From the NCBI GenBank assembly GCA_951799405.1, contig OX637353.1:682001-746000 (forward strand): 64,000 nucleotides of DNA, written 5' to 3'. This document shows positions 32,333-43,430 of this stretch, piece by piece. How positions within the stretch are numbered: the stretch's first letter is position 1; every line of letters starts with the position of its first letter. The translations under genes and the position numbers were made by a program. The notes under the pieces are model-generated. The model made no database searches. It saw only the letters and a program-made list of their open reading frames with translations, and was not told where the DNA came from. The stretch is from Agapetus fuscipes. Its lineage: Eukaryota > Arthropoda > Insecta > Trichoptera > Glossosomatidae.

Positions 32333-34429
32333 ATAAATTGTAAAGTGGACTGCACATGACTTTATAGCACAAAATACGGTCATGTTTAGGTCATAGCCAA
32401 TTTTCATAACAAAGCATTTAGTTGTGTGTAAGTAATGAAGCTTATCTTTTTAAGCAATCGTCTTTTTGCAGTATTATCATTGATCCCGTTTGTATCAAAA
32501 CTAACACTTTGTTTGGTGGGTACCTATACTTTTCATTGATATTTTGGAAAGTTATGATTGATTTTTATATGGGTACAACTTACTGGATTTTAAGACTCGT
32601 AGCTTAGTATTTTATATTAGGCGTTTTAGTACCAAGAATATTACAATTATTTTTGTATTAAAATTTGTCACTTTGTATGGTGGCTACACCTTATAATATT
32701 TATTGGAAAAAAGTAATGATTAATGTATGTAGGTATATAATATAAGATCTTTTCAATTGTAGAACATTATTTTTTAGTTAACCCGTTCTCTGCCGGGAAA
32801 ATTTAAAATATTGTTTTCTCTTGTATGGCAACCCCCAAAACAAAGAGTATTAAGAGGCAATGCTTATTGTTGTTTTATAGCAATTGATTGAGCAAATTGT
32901 AATGAAGGTTTATTAATGGGTATTAGACGTTTTGCTACCAAAAATATTACAATAATTTTTTGTATGAAAATTTGTCACTTTGTATGGTGGCTATACTTTA
33001 TAATATTTTTTTGAAAAAAGTAATGATTCATGTATGCAGGTATATATAAAAACTTTTCAATTGTGGAACATTATTTTTTAGTTAACCCTTTCTCTGCCGA
33101 GAAATTTTAAATTTTTTTTTTTTCTTGTATGGCAGCCCCCAAAACAAAGAAAATTATGAGGCAATGGTTATTGTTGTTACATAGCAATATTATAATGACG
33201 ATTATGCAAAAAAAAATAAAGAAAATCTTAGGAGCCGTTTTTGAGAAAATCTCATTTGAAACTTTCAGCTGTTCGGAAGCCATCTTGAATTTTCTAAAAT
33301 TTGAAAAATGTTTCACCAATAATTATAGTGATAAAAAAGTTTTTACGGATAAAGTTAAGAAACACAAAAGTTGTTTGCGTTCTGATGGGTTTTTGTAGCC
33401 TTTTAATTTCAATTTTTGATATCATGTAAACGGCACTTTATGTTTTTATTTTAAAAAATTTTATTTAATTTTTTTATAGAATTTGATGTAACGTATAATA
33501 TTTTAGAACATATCTTTTTTGTCAACGCTTTCACTTCTGAGAAAATCACAATTGTTTATTTTTTTTAATATGGCAACTCATAGACGCAGATTAGCAAAAA
33601 TGTTGCCTTAACTAAATTTGGTAAGAATATATCAAGCAACTACTTTACTGAAAATTAAAAAAAACCGTTCGAGCCGTTTTTGAGAAAATCGCATTTGAAT
33701 TTTTCTCCTCTTTGAAAGCCTTCTTGAATTCTCAAAATAGGGAAAAACAAATTATAGTGCAAAAAAGTTTATAAATTTTTCTTTCTTGTGAATTTAATAA
33801 AAGTTGTACAAAATTGCGTTTTTATGGGTCTTTTTAATAATCTCAATGAAAATTTTGAGATCGTGTAAACGGTACTTTAAGTAAATTTTTTTTTAAAGTT
33901 TTCTTTAAATTTTTGTAGAAATTAATGTTGCGCGTAATATTGTAGAACATTTTTTTTTTGTCAACCCAGACATTTCCGAGATAATCACAATCGTTTTTTT
34001 CTTCGCGACGCAGGTTAGGAAGAGTGTTGCCATAACAAATTTTCTTCGCGACAATTTAAGCAACGACTACACTGAAATTTTAAAGAAAATCGTTAGAGCT
34101 GTTCTTGAGAAAAGTGCAATTTTATGTTTTTTTTGTATGGCAGCCATCTTGAATTTTCAGGGTGATGCCATGCCAGTCAGCTCATCAAACTCTGTGGTTG
34201 TCAATTCTCTTAATCCAAAAATTGGTGTCTTTACAATCAGTAGTTCCGGCTGGGACATACATACATCCATACATCCATACGGACGGACGGACGGACGGAC
34301 GGACAGGTTCGACAAATTAGGTTTTTTTGCATGTCCTGGTGCAGGACAACTCATTTCCGTTGAAACCTCGTTTTTTTTTTCGGACGAATACAATACTTTA
34401 TAACAGTTCCTTCGGACTGCTATAAAGTA
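32333..34429 (-). repeat. Repeat family A, copy A5
   Basis: Full-length minus-oriented copy. Hairpin at the right end (ACTTTATAACAGTTCCTTCG ... CTATAAAGT, to 34428), GGAC block at about 34281-34303, small palindrome GTCCTGGTGCAGGAC (34335-34349), modules inward, and the other end GTGGACTGCACATGACTTTA. With A4 it forms a tail-to-tail pair. Confidence 0.85.
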
Positions 34430-34757
34430 AAAATACTTTTTTACGATAAAATGCAAATAACAGCACTATTTCATATTTATATTTTAGTTTTTATATTTGC
34501 AACCCTGTTTTTTTCAATAAATGAATAAATTTAATGTAAGATCAAGAGCCACAAAATAAATTGTAAATTGTAAATAAATAAATAAAAAATCTAATGAGCC
34601 TCACATTAGATTTGACCATTTTTCTTGTGTTTTGAAAAAAACATTTTACTCTAATGCAATTAAGATTAAATTATAACATTTTTAATTGATAGCAATTACA
34701 AAATGCTTGTACGTAAGTTTAAATAAATATAGCAAATTGAGCATTTTGAGAAGAGAT
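34430..34757. other. No recognisable feature
   Basis: AT-rich spacer between A5 and a SINE head. Short AAATAAAT-type runs only. Confidence 0.5.
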
Positions 34758-34850
34758 TAAATGTTTTTTTTGTACTCCGCCGAGATTCGAACCCACAACC
34801 TTCTATTTACGAGTTCGAAGCGTCACTACTAGACAACGGACCGGTTCTTG
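34758..34850 (-). mobile_element. tRNA-derived SINE head (family Q)
   Basis: Minus strand: GGTCCGTTGTCTAGTAGTGA CG (A-box region), CGAACTCGTAAATAGAAGG, TTGTGGGTTCGAATCTCGG (B-box), GGAGTACAAAAAAAAC. Same layout as the head at 6965-7050. Confidence 0.7.
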
Positions 34851-36117
34851 AAAAGAAATTGTCAGTCCATAAATATGCAAACTTTAAATAATTTAACCAT
34901 TTTTATTGTAACCAAAGCAATAAAAGACCAATGCAGGCTTTCCCAGTATCTACACGTCCCTCGGGCGCGTCTCCGATCTTTGTGAAATTATTTTTTTTTC
35001 AATTACCGTGTATTCCCTCGCGCTTATTGTTTGGTTACTACAAATTGGCGGGAAATTGATGATATTCTCATACAAACCAGTACAACTAGTGGAATATCAC
35101 GCTCACATGAAAAACTACCAAATACACAATGAGTATCTCTTCCCTAGAGAAATTCCATTAGCCATTTTTAATTTGCACGTTTTCTGTATGCTGGCATTTT
35201 TTTCTCTATGTCAAGTTAATCACATAATTGTAGGTGTGCATTCCATCAGTATGCATGACTTTGAGTCAGATTAGAATCAGAAAAAAATGAGGAATATTTT
35301 TTCTTTAAATCCTGCTCTTAGAACTTAAATCTGTGCAACTTGTTCTCTCAACTTATTTTATTTTATTAAGAACCCGTTTTTTTAAAACAAAGTGTAACAA
35401 ATCATTTAACATAAAAAATGTAGTGAAAATTATGATAAAAAAAATAAAATTAAAAATGAAAGGTTACAAAGTGAATGCCTCATCAATTAATAAAATTATG
35501 ATTTATTACAAAAATGTTTATTTAAAAACGTTAAAAATACAGGGATAGAACATTTAAATGAGGTTCAGTCATTAAAGCTTGGCCATTTTTAGTGCAACAA
35601 TAAAAGATTAATGCAATCAATTACACAATAATTTCAATATAAGTTGAGCTCAAATCTTACGAATCATTAATAAATCCCCTTCTTAAAGTGCGGTATCTCA
35701 TTTCAGCAAAGTAGAAAGTATGGTAGAGCTTACAAAAACCGTCGCGTCGGTCGAGATAAAAAACAAAAGGACGGCGCTCGGCTGGACGGAGAGAGGACAA
35801 TTTATAATTCTATCATGGGCTCACCCGTGATGTGAGGGGATCCTTGTTTATGCCGCAGCATACCTAGAGGCAGGCAAGGAAAATCCTGCATTTAAAGAGC
35901 AGACTGTACAACAGCATGGATAAAACAAGTAGAAAACTTTGATACAAGACGATTAGAGAAAATTTAAAAATCAGACTTCTATTTTGTAGAAGAAGAACAT
36001 AGGGAATCTGCACATTCACGTCTTTATTTTTATTTTTGTAGATTTCCAACGCTTCACCAATATAGCAATAACTTGTTTTTATTTTGCTATTATTTTTATT
36101 TTTATTTAACTAACACA
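34851..36117. other. No recognisable feature
   Basis: AT-rich. An 88-codon frame at 35008-35274 and a 71-codon frame at 35333-35548 have no motif I can name. A slightly GC-richer patch lies at 35740-35870. Confidence 0.45.
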
Positions 36118-36390
36118 TTTTATTTTTATTTTATTAAAAATGTTAATTTCATTATACCTAACAATAATGCATTTTTGAATCTTACATTTGTGTTTAAAAC
36201 AAATTATCTATGAATTTTGTTTTTGTTTTGGAAAAAAATTGTTTTGAAAATTATTTTATAAAAAGATATTTGTAACCATTCTGCTCCTGAAGATGCCTAA
36301 TTAGGCGAAAATTTTCGAGCAAAAACAAAAATAATAAAAAAAATTAAAACCCTGTTTTACCATTTCAATTTTTTAAATATTTTAAAATAA
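36118..36390 (+). mobile_element. Penelope-type terminal remnant
   Basis: Homologous to 38700-38935 and 47712-47945 (ATTTTATTAAAAATGTTAAT, TATACCTAAC, ATTTGTAACCA, TCTGCTCCTGAA, TGCCTNATTAGGCGAAAAT). It contains the best hammerhead-like fold of the window at 36283-36320. The same fold stands at the end of the Penelope-like element at 44646-44685, which is why I place it there. Confidence 0.55.
36283..36320 (+). ncRNA. Hammerhead-ribozyme-like motif, best copy
   Basis: Stem I GCTC (36283-36286) with GAGC (36317-36320); core CTGAAGA (36287-36293), which fits CTGANGA; one extra T (36294); stem II GCCT-AATT-AGGC (36295-36306); GAA (36307-36309); minimal stem III AA-TT-TT (36310-36315); C at 36316 as the cleavage base. 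Hammerheads with a very short stem III are known in Penelope-like elements. The extra T between A9 and stem II departs from the textbook core. Confidence 0.55.
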
Positions 36391-36973
36391 GTTGGAATTA
36401 CTTTAAGATTATCAAGCAATACCTGAGTGGGTAGATTACTCAGAAAAAAAGTATTTCTGCGTGTAAGAAAAGAAAACGGCGTATCTCAGGGGAGCAGTAC
36501 AGAGTTATGTTTACATTTAGAATAAATTCTCTGGAGACAAAGTCCACAATGTTTGACGTAATTTATGTGATTGTAGCGCAGTACTAGGTGGTGTAGGAGC
36601 TCCTAGTATAAGTCATGCCTACAGTTTACTGTACTCACTTCTATACAAGGAATGCTACAGACAACATTTATTAAGCTTTACTCGCGGATAATTTACATAA
36701 ACAAACTGTTTTCAGATAAAAAGCTTCCCGTGCCTGCTCCACAAGGCGCTGTATATTTAAATTTAATGTTGTGTAGCTTTCAGCGAAGCATGATTTTATA
36801 CCACCTTTTAAGGTGTCACACTTTGCAGGCAAAGAATCCTAAGTTACAACATTAGCACGTCTATCTTTTTCGATGAAGTTTTACTTTTTTTAATAATAAA
36901 AAATGAAAACAAAGAGCCTCAACTTTTCATATTGTGAAATAAAGCTGAAAATAATATATTATTTTTTTATTGG
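36391..36973. other. No recognisable feature
   Basis: AT-rich spacer with no repeat match or interpretable frame. Confidence 0.5.
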
Positions 36974-37310
36974 TATTTAATTAAATAACACTTTTTAAAT
37001 TTTAAAACACTGTTTTATTTCCACAAATCTATAATATATTTTAAAAATTAACAATTTTTAAATATTTTAAATAGTACAAACGTTTTCGATAAATATAGTC
37101 ATCTAGATGACTATATTGGTCGAAAACGTTTGTACTATTTAAAATATTAAAAAATTGTTAATTTTTAAAATAGGTATATTATAGATTTGTGGAAATAAAA
37201 CAGTGTTTTTAAATTTGAAAAGTGTTATTTAATTAAATAACAATTAATATATAATATATATATATATATATGAATTTTCACAGTGTTTTAATACACAAAC
37301 CATAAAAAAA
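36974..37310. mobile_element. Inverted pair of Penelope-type ends (palindrome 36974-37239)
   Basis: Near-perfect inverted repeat centred near 37105 (TCATCTAGATGA). Each arm reads outward CGAAAACGTTTGTACTATTT, AAATTGTTAATTTTTAAAA, TATAGATTTGTGGAAATAAA, ACAGTGTTTT. CGAAAACGTTTGTA and GTGGAATAAAACA also occur at the end of the Penelope element (44600-44660), and GAATTTTCACAGTGTTTTAA (37272-37291) matches GAATTTCCACAGTGTTTCAC there. It therefore looks like two Penelope ends head to head. Confidence 0.65.
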
Positions 37311-37380
37311 ATATATATATTATTTTCATTCATTGTAAAGAGCTATTGGAGAGTTTATTGCATTTAATGACCTTTGGCTT

Positions 37381-37800
37381 GAAGTCATAGTCAAGTCAAC
37401 TCACAATTGAGTGTTGCGTTTGATACGGTTGATCATATGCTGTTAATTGATAAACTTACTGAGGAATTTGGTTTTTGTGATGGAGTTCTTAGTTGGCTTA
37501 CTTCTTATATGGCTGATCGCTCTCAGTATGTATATTTTGGTGGAGTGGAGTCCCTTCCTTTTCCAGTCAAGTATGGAACTCCGCAGGGTTAAAGTTTTAG
37601 GACCTTTGCTTTTCATATTAAACATTTATAAACTCGATTGACAGGATAATAAGAAATTGGGGATTTTCTTCGCATGGGTATGAAAATGACTGCTTGTTGT
37701 ACAAGTTTGCAAATCGTGATCAAAAAGATCTCCTTAGAAAGGATTTGATAGGATGTGTTGGAGAGATTGCGCAGTGGATGGCTTCATCTCAATCTATACT
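37381..37800 (+). pseudogene. LINE reverse-transcriptase fragment (jockey/CR1 type)
   Basis: 37407-37592 encodes SVAFDTVDHMLLIDKLTEEF, GVLSWLTSYMADRSQYVYF and FPVKYGTPQG: the motif A region (AFDTVDH) and the start of motif B (GxPQG) of LINE reverse transcriptases. One base change or frame shift later the frame continues as VLGPLLFILNIYKLD. Further on, LYKFANRDQKDLLRKDLI, GCVGEIAQWMASSQS fits the part after the catalytic DD, which is missing. A truncated, dead copy. Confidence 0.82.
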
Positions 37801-38699
37801 CAACACTATATGTGTAGCTTAGTTGCGTTTTGCGTGGGAGGAACTCATTAAGATCTACAGGTAGTACTGCTGTGAATAGATTGATATTTATTAATTGATA
37901 ATGACAAAATTTAAGATTACTTACTACCTGATATTTATCACTTTTGATTATTCATCAGAAGAAACTGATTTGATTTTCAGCAATGCTCAGTTTTAAAGTT
38001 ATTATCCCAAAATGTAATGAATTACAAAAAAACTACAAATACCAAATAGGTATGACAAAAATTGGTTGAGTGTATAATAAGACGGCATTGACAAAGAAAT
38101 AGCTGCTCGTGATTGTGTTTGAGCGCGCCTGATGTATAGGCAAATAAGAATATTCTGCTACAACTTATATTCCGTGATCTGTGGCTACAACTGAAAAAAT
38201 ATATAAATATAATAACACATAACAACAAAATGCATTTGTGTGCCTTATACAAGAGAAACAGAAAGTGCGCTAAAGTTCTCCTGCTAGAGATGTATAAATT
38301 TTAGAAGTGAACTTCAACAAGGTGTACATAATAATACATACGAAGCAATGCAGCGTTCAAATATGGAAGCGGAGTATTTTTCTTGCTTGGGAAAAATAAA
38401 TTGGGGTGACTGTGAGTGTGCTCACTTTATTTCAAGTACTTTTGTATTTCTGAATATTCGCGCTCAGGAGACAGCGGAGAAATAGGTTGGAGCTCATTCC
38501 ACCAGTGACAAGTATAAATCGTTGCTGGCAAACCCGAAACAAGGAAAACTTCAAAATAACTAAAGAACATCGTTTTGATATTGAAGGAATAATTTAATAT
38601 GTTTACTATATATTTTTAGTGTTTTTCTATTAACACAGTGAAAGTCCATTTTTAATTATTTAAAAATTTAAATGGGGAAAACATACATAACACATTCTA

Positions 38700-38935
38700 T
38701 TTTATTTTATTAAAAATGTTAATTTCAGTATACCTAACTATAATACATTTTGAATCTTATATTTCTGTTAAATTTCGTCTATGAATTTATGTTTTTGTTT
38801 CTGTTTTGAAAAAATATTTGTAACCAATCTGCTCCTGAATATGCCTCATTAGGCGAAAATGTTCAAATACAAAAAATAAATAAATAAGTGAATGAAAACC
38901 ATGTTTTACCCATTTGAATTTTTAATAATTAATAT
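38700..38935 (+). mobile_element. Penelope-type terminal remnant (degenerate)
   Basis: Homologue of 36118-36390. The hammerhead-like motif (38832 on) has decayed: core CTGAATA instead of CTGAAGA, and the 3' arm of stem I is lost (AAAT instead of GAGC). Repeated in copy 2 at 47712-47945. Confidence 0.55.
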
Positions 38936-39499
38936 GTTTACTATTATTGACGTTGTTTGGAAACTTCAGTGGCTTCATCTTCAGATTCATTCATTAGTTT
39001 TAAAAAAGGCGTCAATTGAAGAGTTATCGTATCACCTGCACCGTTACGCAATAAACTTGTACCTTATAGGCATTTCATGAATTTCAGAGGAACGCTTACT
39101 AAATGAATCGAAACAGTAAATAAAAATAAATCAGTAGCGGGAAAATCTTTTGTAAGGTAATGTCATGATATCATATTTTAGTTATTGACAATTTCGGCTA
39201 CAAGCACGGTTGTCTTTATAAAATGCCCGAGTTGAGAAAAATCACTTCTTAGCCTTGTCTAGGAACAAGTGCCCTATGAACTTTGAAATTTTAGTCACAC
39301 GTATTCTTAAGGTAGGGAATTGAGCAAACAAAGCATGACCTAAATCCAGGTTCTGGCGTTCAACAGTCCGTGTTAATTGACTATGACAGGGTAACATACA
39401 TTCACAGCCATTTGTCAAAAATGATCAATTTTGCATGTTCGAAAATCGCAAGCATTTTTTGCCTTTCGCACGTGATGAATGGTAATGAGTGCATTCCTA

Positions 39500-40397
39500 C
39501 AGGATATCAATCCTCCTAGTATGCAGTGCTCGCATGTATGCGTCTCTGTGCCCGCACACACCCGCAGCTCGTTAGCGCGGCCGCTAATGCGCCGGTAATT
39601 GAGAGAGACGGCCGAACAACTTTTTTCCATAGCGCCTTCATGATAATAATAATTAACAAAAAATGTTCGCGAATGCAAATTGTTCCAGCATTAGCCGAAA
39701 GGCTGATTAATGCGCGCTTTTTTGTGAGTTTTAAAACAATTATTTTGAAAAAAATAGAATTAAGCATGCTGAAGTATCTTATGATATTGAAATAACAAAA
39801 AACGTTTGTAAAATGGACTCAGTTGTTGAAATACCAAAAAAACATTAGTGGAATGGACTCAGTATAATTTTGAATTTATTCATTTTAATATTAATATTAA
39901 CTTTTTTCTCTGTGGGCCATCGTCACACTCGAATGGGAGGACCATTCTTAGCAACCGAGAACAAAATATTTGTCTGTGTTCTCTCTACCAGCCTGGCCGT
40001 GTTACGCCACAATTTTGTATGTGTCAATTCAAGAGCGGAGTCCAGTATAATATATACATTACATTTGGCTTGCTGCTTTATGTAGTTTTATTTCCTTGTA
40101 CACGTATATGTAATCTTATTGGCCTGCACACAAAACAAACACAATATGTTCCTAGTTGTTCAATCCAAAATAAATAAAAACAACACATAAGTTTTTTTTC
40201 AGGTTTATGCCAATTATTTTGTGTACTGAGTACAAAAAAAAGTGTAAACCTGAACACAAATTTTACAGAAAGAATTACAATTCTGATCATATAATATACA
40301 ACACCTGTATGATGGAAAAGGTTCTCACTTTTTGTGAAGACTAACTTAACATTTCTGTTTCCACGATTTTGGGTTAGGAATAAACTCAGAAACGGTT
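39500..40397. other. Unassigned sequence with a GC-rich core at about 39520-39630
   Basis: 39520-39630 contains GCTCGCATGTATGCGTCTCT, CCCGCACACACCCGCAGCTC, AGCGCGGCCGCTAATGCGCC and TAATTGAGAGAGACGG, in contrast to its AT-rich surroundings, and is unchanged in copy 2 (48530-48640). Frames on both strands overlap it, none with a recognisable motif. It could be a regulatory element or a cryptic exon. Confidence 0.35.
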
Positions 40398-40470
40398 ATT
40401 CATTTCTGGCACTCTCAGTGCTTCTGAATTTGAACACAAACATTCTACCAACTGAGCTACCAACGATAAA
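40398..40470 (-). mobile_element. SINE head scrap (tRNA-like)
   Basis: Minus-strand GTTGGTAGCTCAGTTGGTAG AATGTTTG then TTCAAATTCAGAAGC, followed by ACTGAGAGTGCCAGAAATGA, which matches the junction between head and body of family S. Both boxes are weakened. Repeated at 49385-49470. Confidence 0.7.
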
Positions 40471-40934
40471 AGTATTCTGTTAAAAAATACGCAACATAAT
40501 TTTATATTCAATCTATAGTATATTATTGGCCATATTTTTACTATAATTTTATCTTTATACTTTTTTTGTAACAAAGTTTGTTGTCCTATAAAAATAAAAT
40601 AAAAATAAGCCAGTTTTTGGAGTTTTGCAGGGCAATAAAAAAATAAGCCTTTGTTATTCTTATTTAGTTCACGTACGAGATAGTATAGTGTGGTTTTATA
40701 GCACGTGATTAACTTTTTGTAATGATTGTTTATTATATCAAAGTGATACTGTTAGCATTTTGCTTCATTTATTTTCATTTCTATAAAAAGTATATATTAA
40801 TCATATTATTTTACAATTAAGTATTTTCTATTATTTACTTTTTTCTGAACGGTCACATTAATGTTTTTTATATACATATTTATGTATTAGATTTTTTTTT
40901 TTAAATAAACTATAAAATTTGAATTCTAGACTAT

Positions 40935-41115
40935 GTATAATCTAAGTTACAAAGGTTTAAGGAACATTCAATGGATGCCCACAATTAGACGCATGTAAGT
41001 CCGCACTTACACATGCTGTAGTAAAAATAGACCAAAACTTAATCAACTTAAACCCTGAATCTCCTGCCGCCTTACCCTGAAACTGGGGTGGCATTTGCAA
41101 ATGTATTGGTTTTTA
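40935..41115 (-). repeat. Repeat family R copy, diverged
   Basis: ATAATCTAAGTTACAAAGGT, CGCACTTACACATGCTGTAG, CCTGAATCTCCTGCCGCC, CTGAAACTGGGGTGGCATTT. Repeated at 54493-54675. Confidence 0.8.
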
Positions 41116-41964
41116 CAGCATAAAAAATGAATTAAGATTAGTAATTATGAAATTCTTACCGTCTTACATTCGATGTGAAAAGTTAGGCTAATAGAATCTA
41201 TTCATTCACTATAGTAAGTTATCCAGCCTCAGACTAGCTCAGAGGCTCTCAGTTTATTTTATCTTTTTCGCGTTGGGCTGTCATTTTTTATCATAAGGAG
41301 AAGGTTTTGACGTTTAAAAACCGAAGAAACTTTACTGATTTGATGACCTGTGATTATAATAATCAAGTACCATATTTTTTTTATTCTTATTGGATAAGAT
41401 AATATGCTGTCCACTTGTCAGGCGATCGTTCAAAGAATTAAGCGTTTACCTGCATACAAAATTTTATGTAACTCTTATTACATTTTTGATTTCTTGTTGT
41501 AAGATTTAAAAATATAAATATGTATAATGTCCCTGCTTATTAATTTGAAACAAACATTTCCTCCTCTGTGCTGGGAATGGCTGAGTGAATTTAACGAGTA
41601 CAATTCATCTTGCAGATAGAACGCTCTGTCTGCGTTTATGTTGCCAATTAAGCATCACGTGGAATTATTCCGCCTGTGTTGGTTTCTTGTATTTCATTTA
41701 CAGCACCTGCTATTGTTTGTACAGACATTAATTCACATTTCCCTGTAAAATATTATTAGAGATTATATCACCGTCCGGGGAGTCCAAGTACCACCTCCTA
41801 CCAGCAATAATAATTCTATGTTCGCCTTTCGTTGCAAAATAAAGATAGGATTTTCAGAACACTACAAAGGAAAAAAATAACAAAGAAGGGAAGAAAGAAC
41901 TTTGAGAATCAAAGAAATATTTTGTATAAATAGAAAAAATGACACAAAAATACATACACATACA
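41116..41964. other. Unassigned single-copy-like sequence
   Basis: No frame or repeat match beyond the segmental copy (54676-55524). The stretch 41575-41770 (GGGAATGGCTGAGTGAATTT, TAGAACGCTCTGTCTGCGTT, CAATTAAGCATCACGTGGAA) is less AT-rich and could be conserved non-coding DNA; this is only an impression. Confidence 0.35.
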
Positions 41965-42105
41965 TTATAAGAACCCATCTCAAATTAACATAAGCCCTGT
42001 AACTCTTGCCGTTCTTCCCTGAGACAGAGGTGACATTGGCAAAGTGAACCATTTTTTACAGTATGGGTGGTCAGCCGCATACCAACCTATAAGTCAAGGA
42101 ACATA
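41965..42105 (-). repeat. Repeat family R, partial copy
   Basis: CATCTCAAATTAACATAAGC, CCTGTAACTCTTGCCGTTCT, GGTCAGCCGCATACCAACCT, TATAAGTCAAGGA. Repeated at 55525-55660. Confidence 0.85.
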
Positions 42106-43232
42106 CATTTATAAAATACATGTATAAAAACTGTTTATTTCAAATTGTTTATTTATTTTTTAAATTGTAAAAATAACAATTTGAGTATTTGCTGAGGCGT
42201 ATGGCTGCTAAAGACACCGTGGATCGGCAGGATGATTTTGTTCGGCTGGGAAAATTCCCAAAACAAGCTGGCGCTTTATTATCGCATGTCCCCGAGACGA
42301 ACAATATTACAATTTCAGCCGAGTCATCTCAAATGATTGTAATAAATTATTGATGATAAAAAATGTGTAAAAAGGTCTTTACAAAATTGATTTACGGCCG
42401 GATATTGTTTGCTTCTGTGGAACGCACAATTTACGTACAAAAAATAATATTATTTATTGGCATCTTTTGTAACATATAAAACATACCTTTCCATCTTCAA
42501 AGAAAACGACGTTGCTCGAAAATTCCGATGAAAAAAGTAAGAATTTAATATAATTTGTAACTTTTACCAAAAACTTAACAAAACAAATACTTTTTATTAT
42601 AGCCTAACGATTTTTGATCTAAAATATTACGTTGGTATATAAAGCATACTATAACAAACAAATTCAAGGGCCCTTGTGATTAAATTTTATTGAAAAGGCG
42701 CTTGAAAGAAATAAACCAAATATATATATATATATATAATCTTCGACTCAAGCATAGAAGTTTTTTTTTCTTGGAATAATATTGAGAATGCGGATATAGG
42801 TTTTTTCCTTCATGATATTATCTTTGTATCACCGTCACATTGAAGGTAGGTATCCTTTGACTTATGGTTTAATTTTATATTTATGGCTTGATGAATGAGA
42901 GCTTAATTCATCACTAAGCGCATAAAAAGCAATAAGTACAGTAAGTGTCTTAAAGTACATTATCAACAAATATATTAGTGCAAACTGACTTGACAAATTG
43001 TGAAAAAAAGGTACAATATTGCTGATTTTACTTCCATTACTAAATATTATATATTGTGCACTATGTCGAGTTATTCTGTTAGTATTCATTAACAGTACGG
43101 ATTTTATTTGATGTGTGTGGGTGCGTATAAACTTTAGCGTTAATCTTAATTATTGGCTGTTTTTGTGTATATCCTCATAATGATGATGATGATGAGTTGA
43201 TGATTTCTTTATAGCGCCGTTTCGTGATGTAG
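42106..43232. other. Unassigned sequence
   Basis: 42190-42330 is GC-richer (GAGGCGTATGGCTGCTAAAG, ACACCGTGGATCGGCAGGAT, CAAGCTGGCGCTTTATTATC), with no frame. An (AT)n run sits at 42720-42738, of different length in copy 2. Nothing further can be identified. Confidence 0.4.
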
Positions 43233-43430
43233 TCACTCCAAGGGCGCTGGTGCAAACGATGCCAGAAATTTGCTTGTCTTCAGTGCATTCCGGAACTTTC
43301 CATGGTCCTTTAGCTCTCTCACATGATGTGGCAGGTGGTTCCAGGCCAGAGGGCCAGCAACTGCAAATGCACGCTCTCCAAACACTGTGTTAACTCTTCT
43401 TATAGGTTCTTCAAACCTTGATTTGCATAA
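43178..43430 (-). pseudogene. LINE ORF2 extreme C-terminus with TCA-repeat tail (jockey/CR1 type)
   Basis: Minus-strand translation from about 43430 to the stop at 43233: RFEEPIRRVNTVFGERAFAV, AGPLAWNHLPHHVREL, FRNALKTSKFLASF, APAPLE. 'GERAFxVAGPxxWNxLPxxVR ... F(R/K)xxLKTxLF' is the conserved end of these LINE proteins. A short untranslated region and a (TCA)n/(TGA)n run (43178-43196) follow. Repeated at 56727-56978. Confidence 0.85.

Noticed and set aside
39415..40290. Several frames of 60-109 codons, repeated at 48420-49291
   Set aside because: Their conservation between the two places is due to the segmental copy. Opposite-strand frames overlap and no motif is visible.
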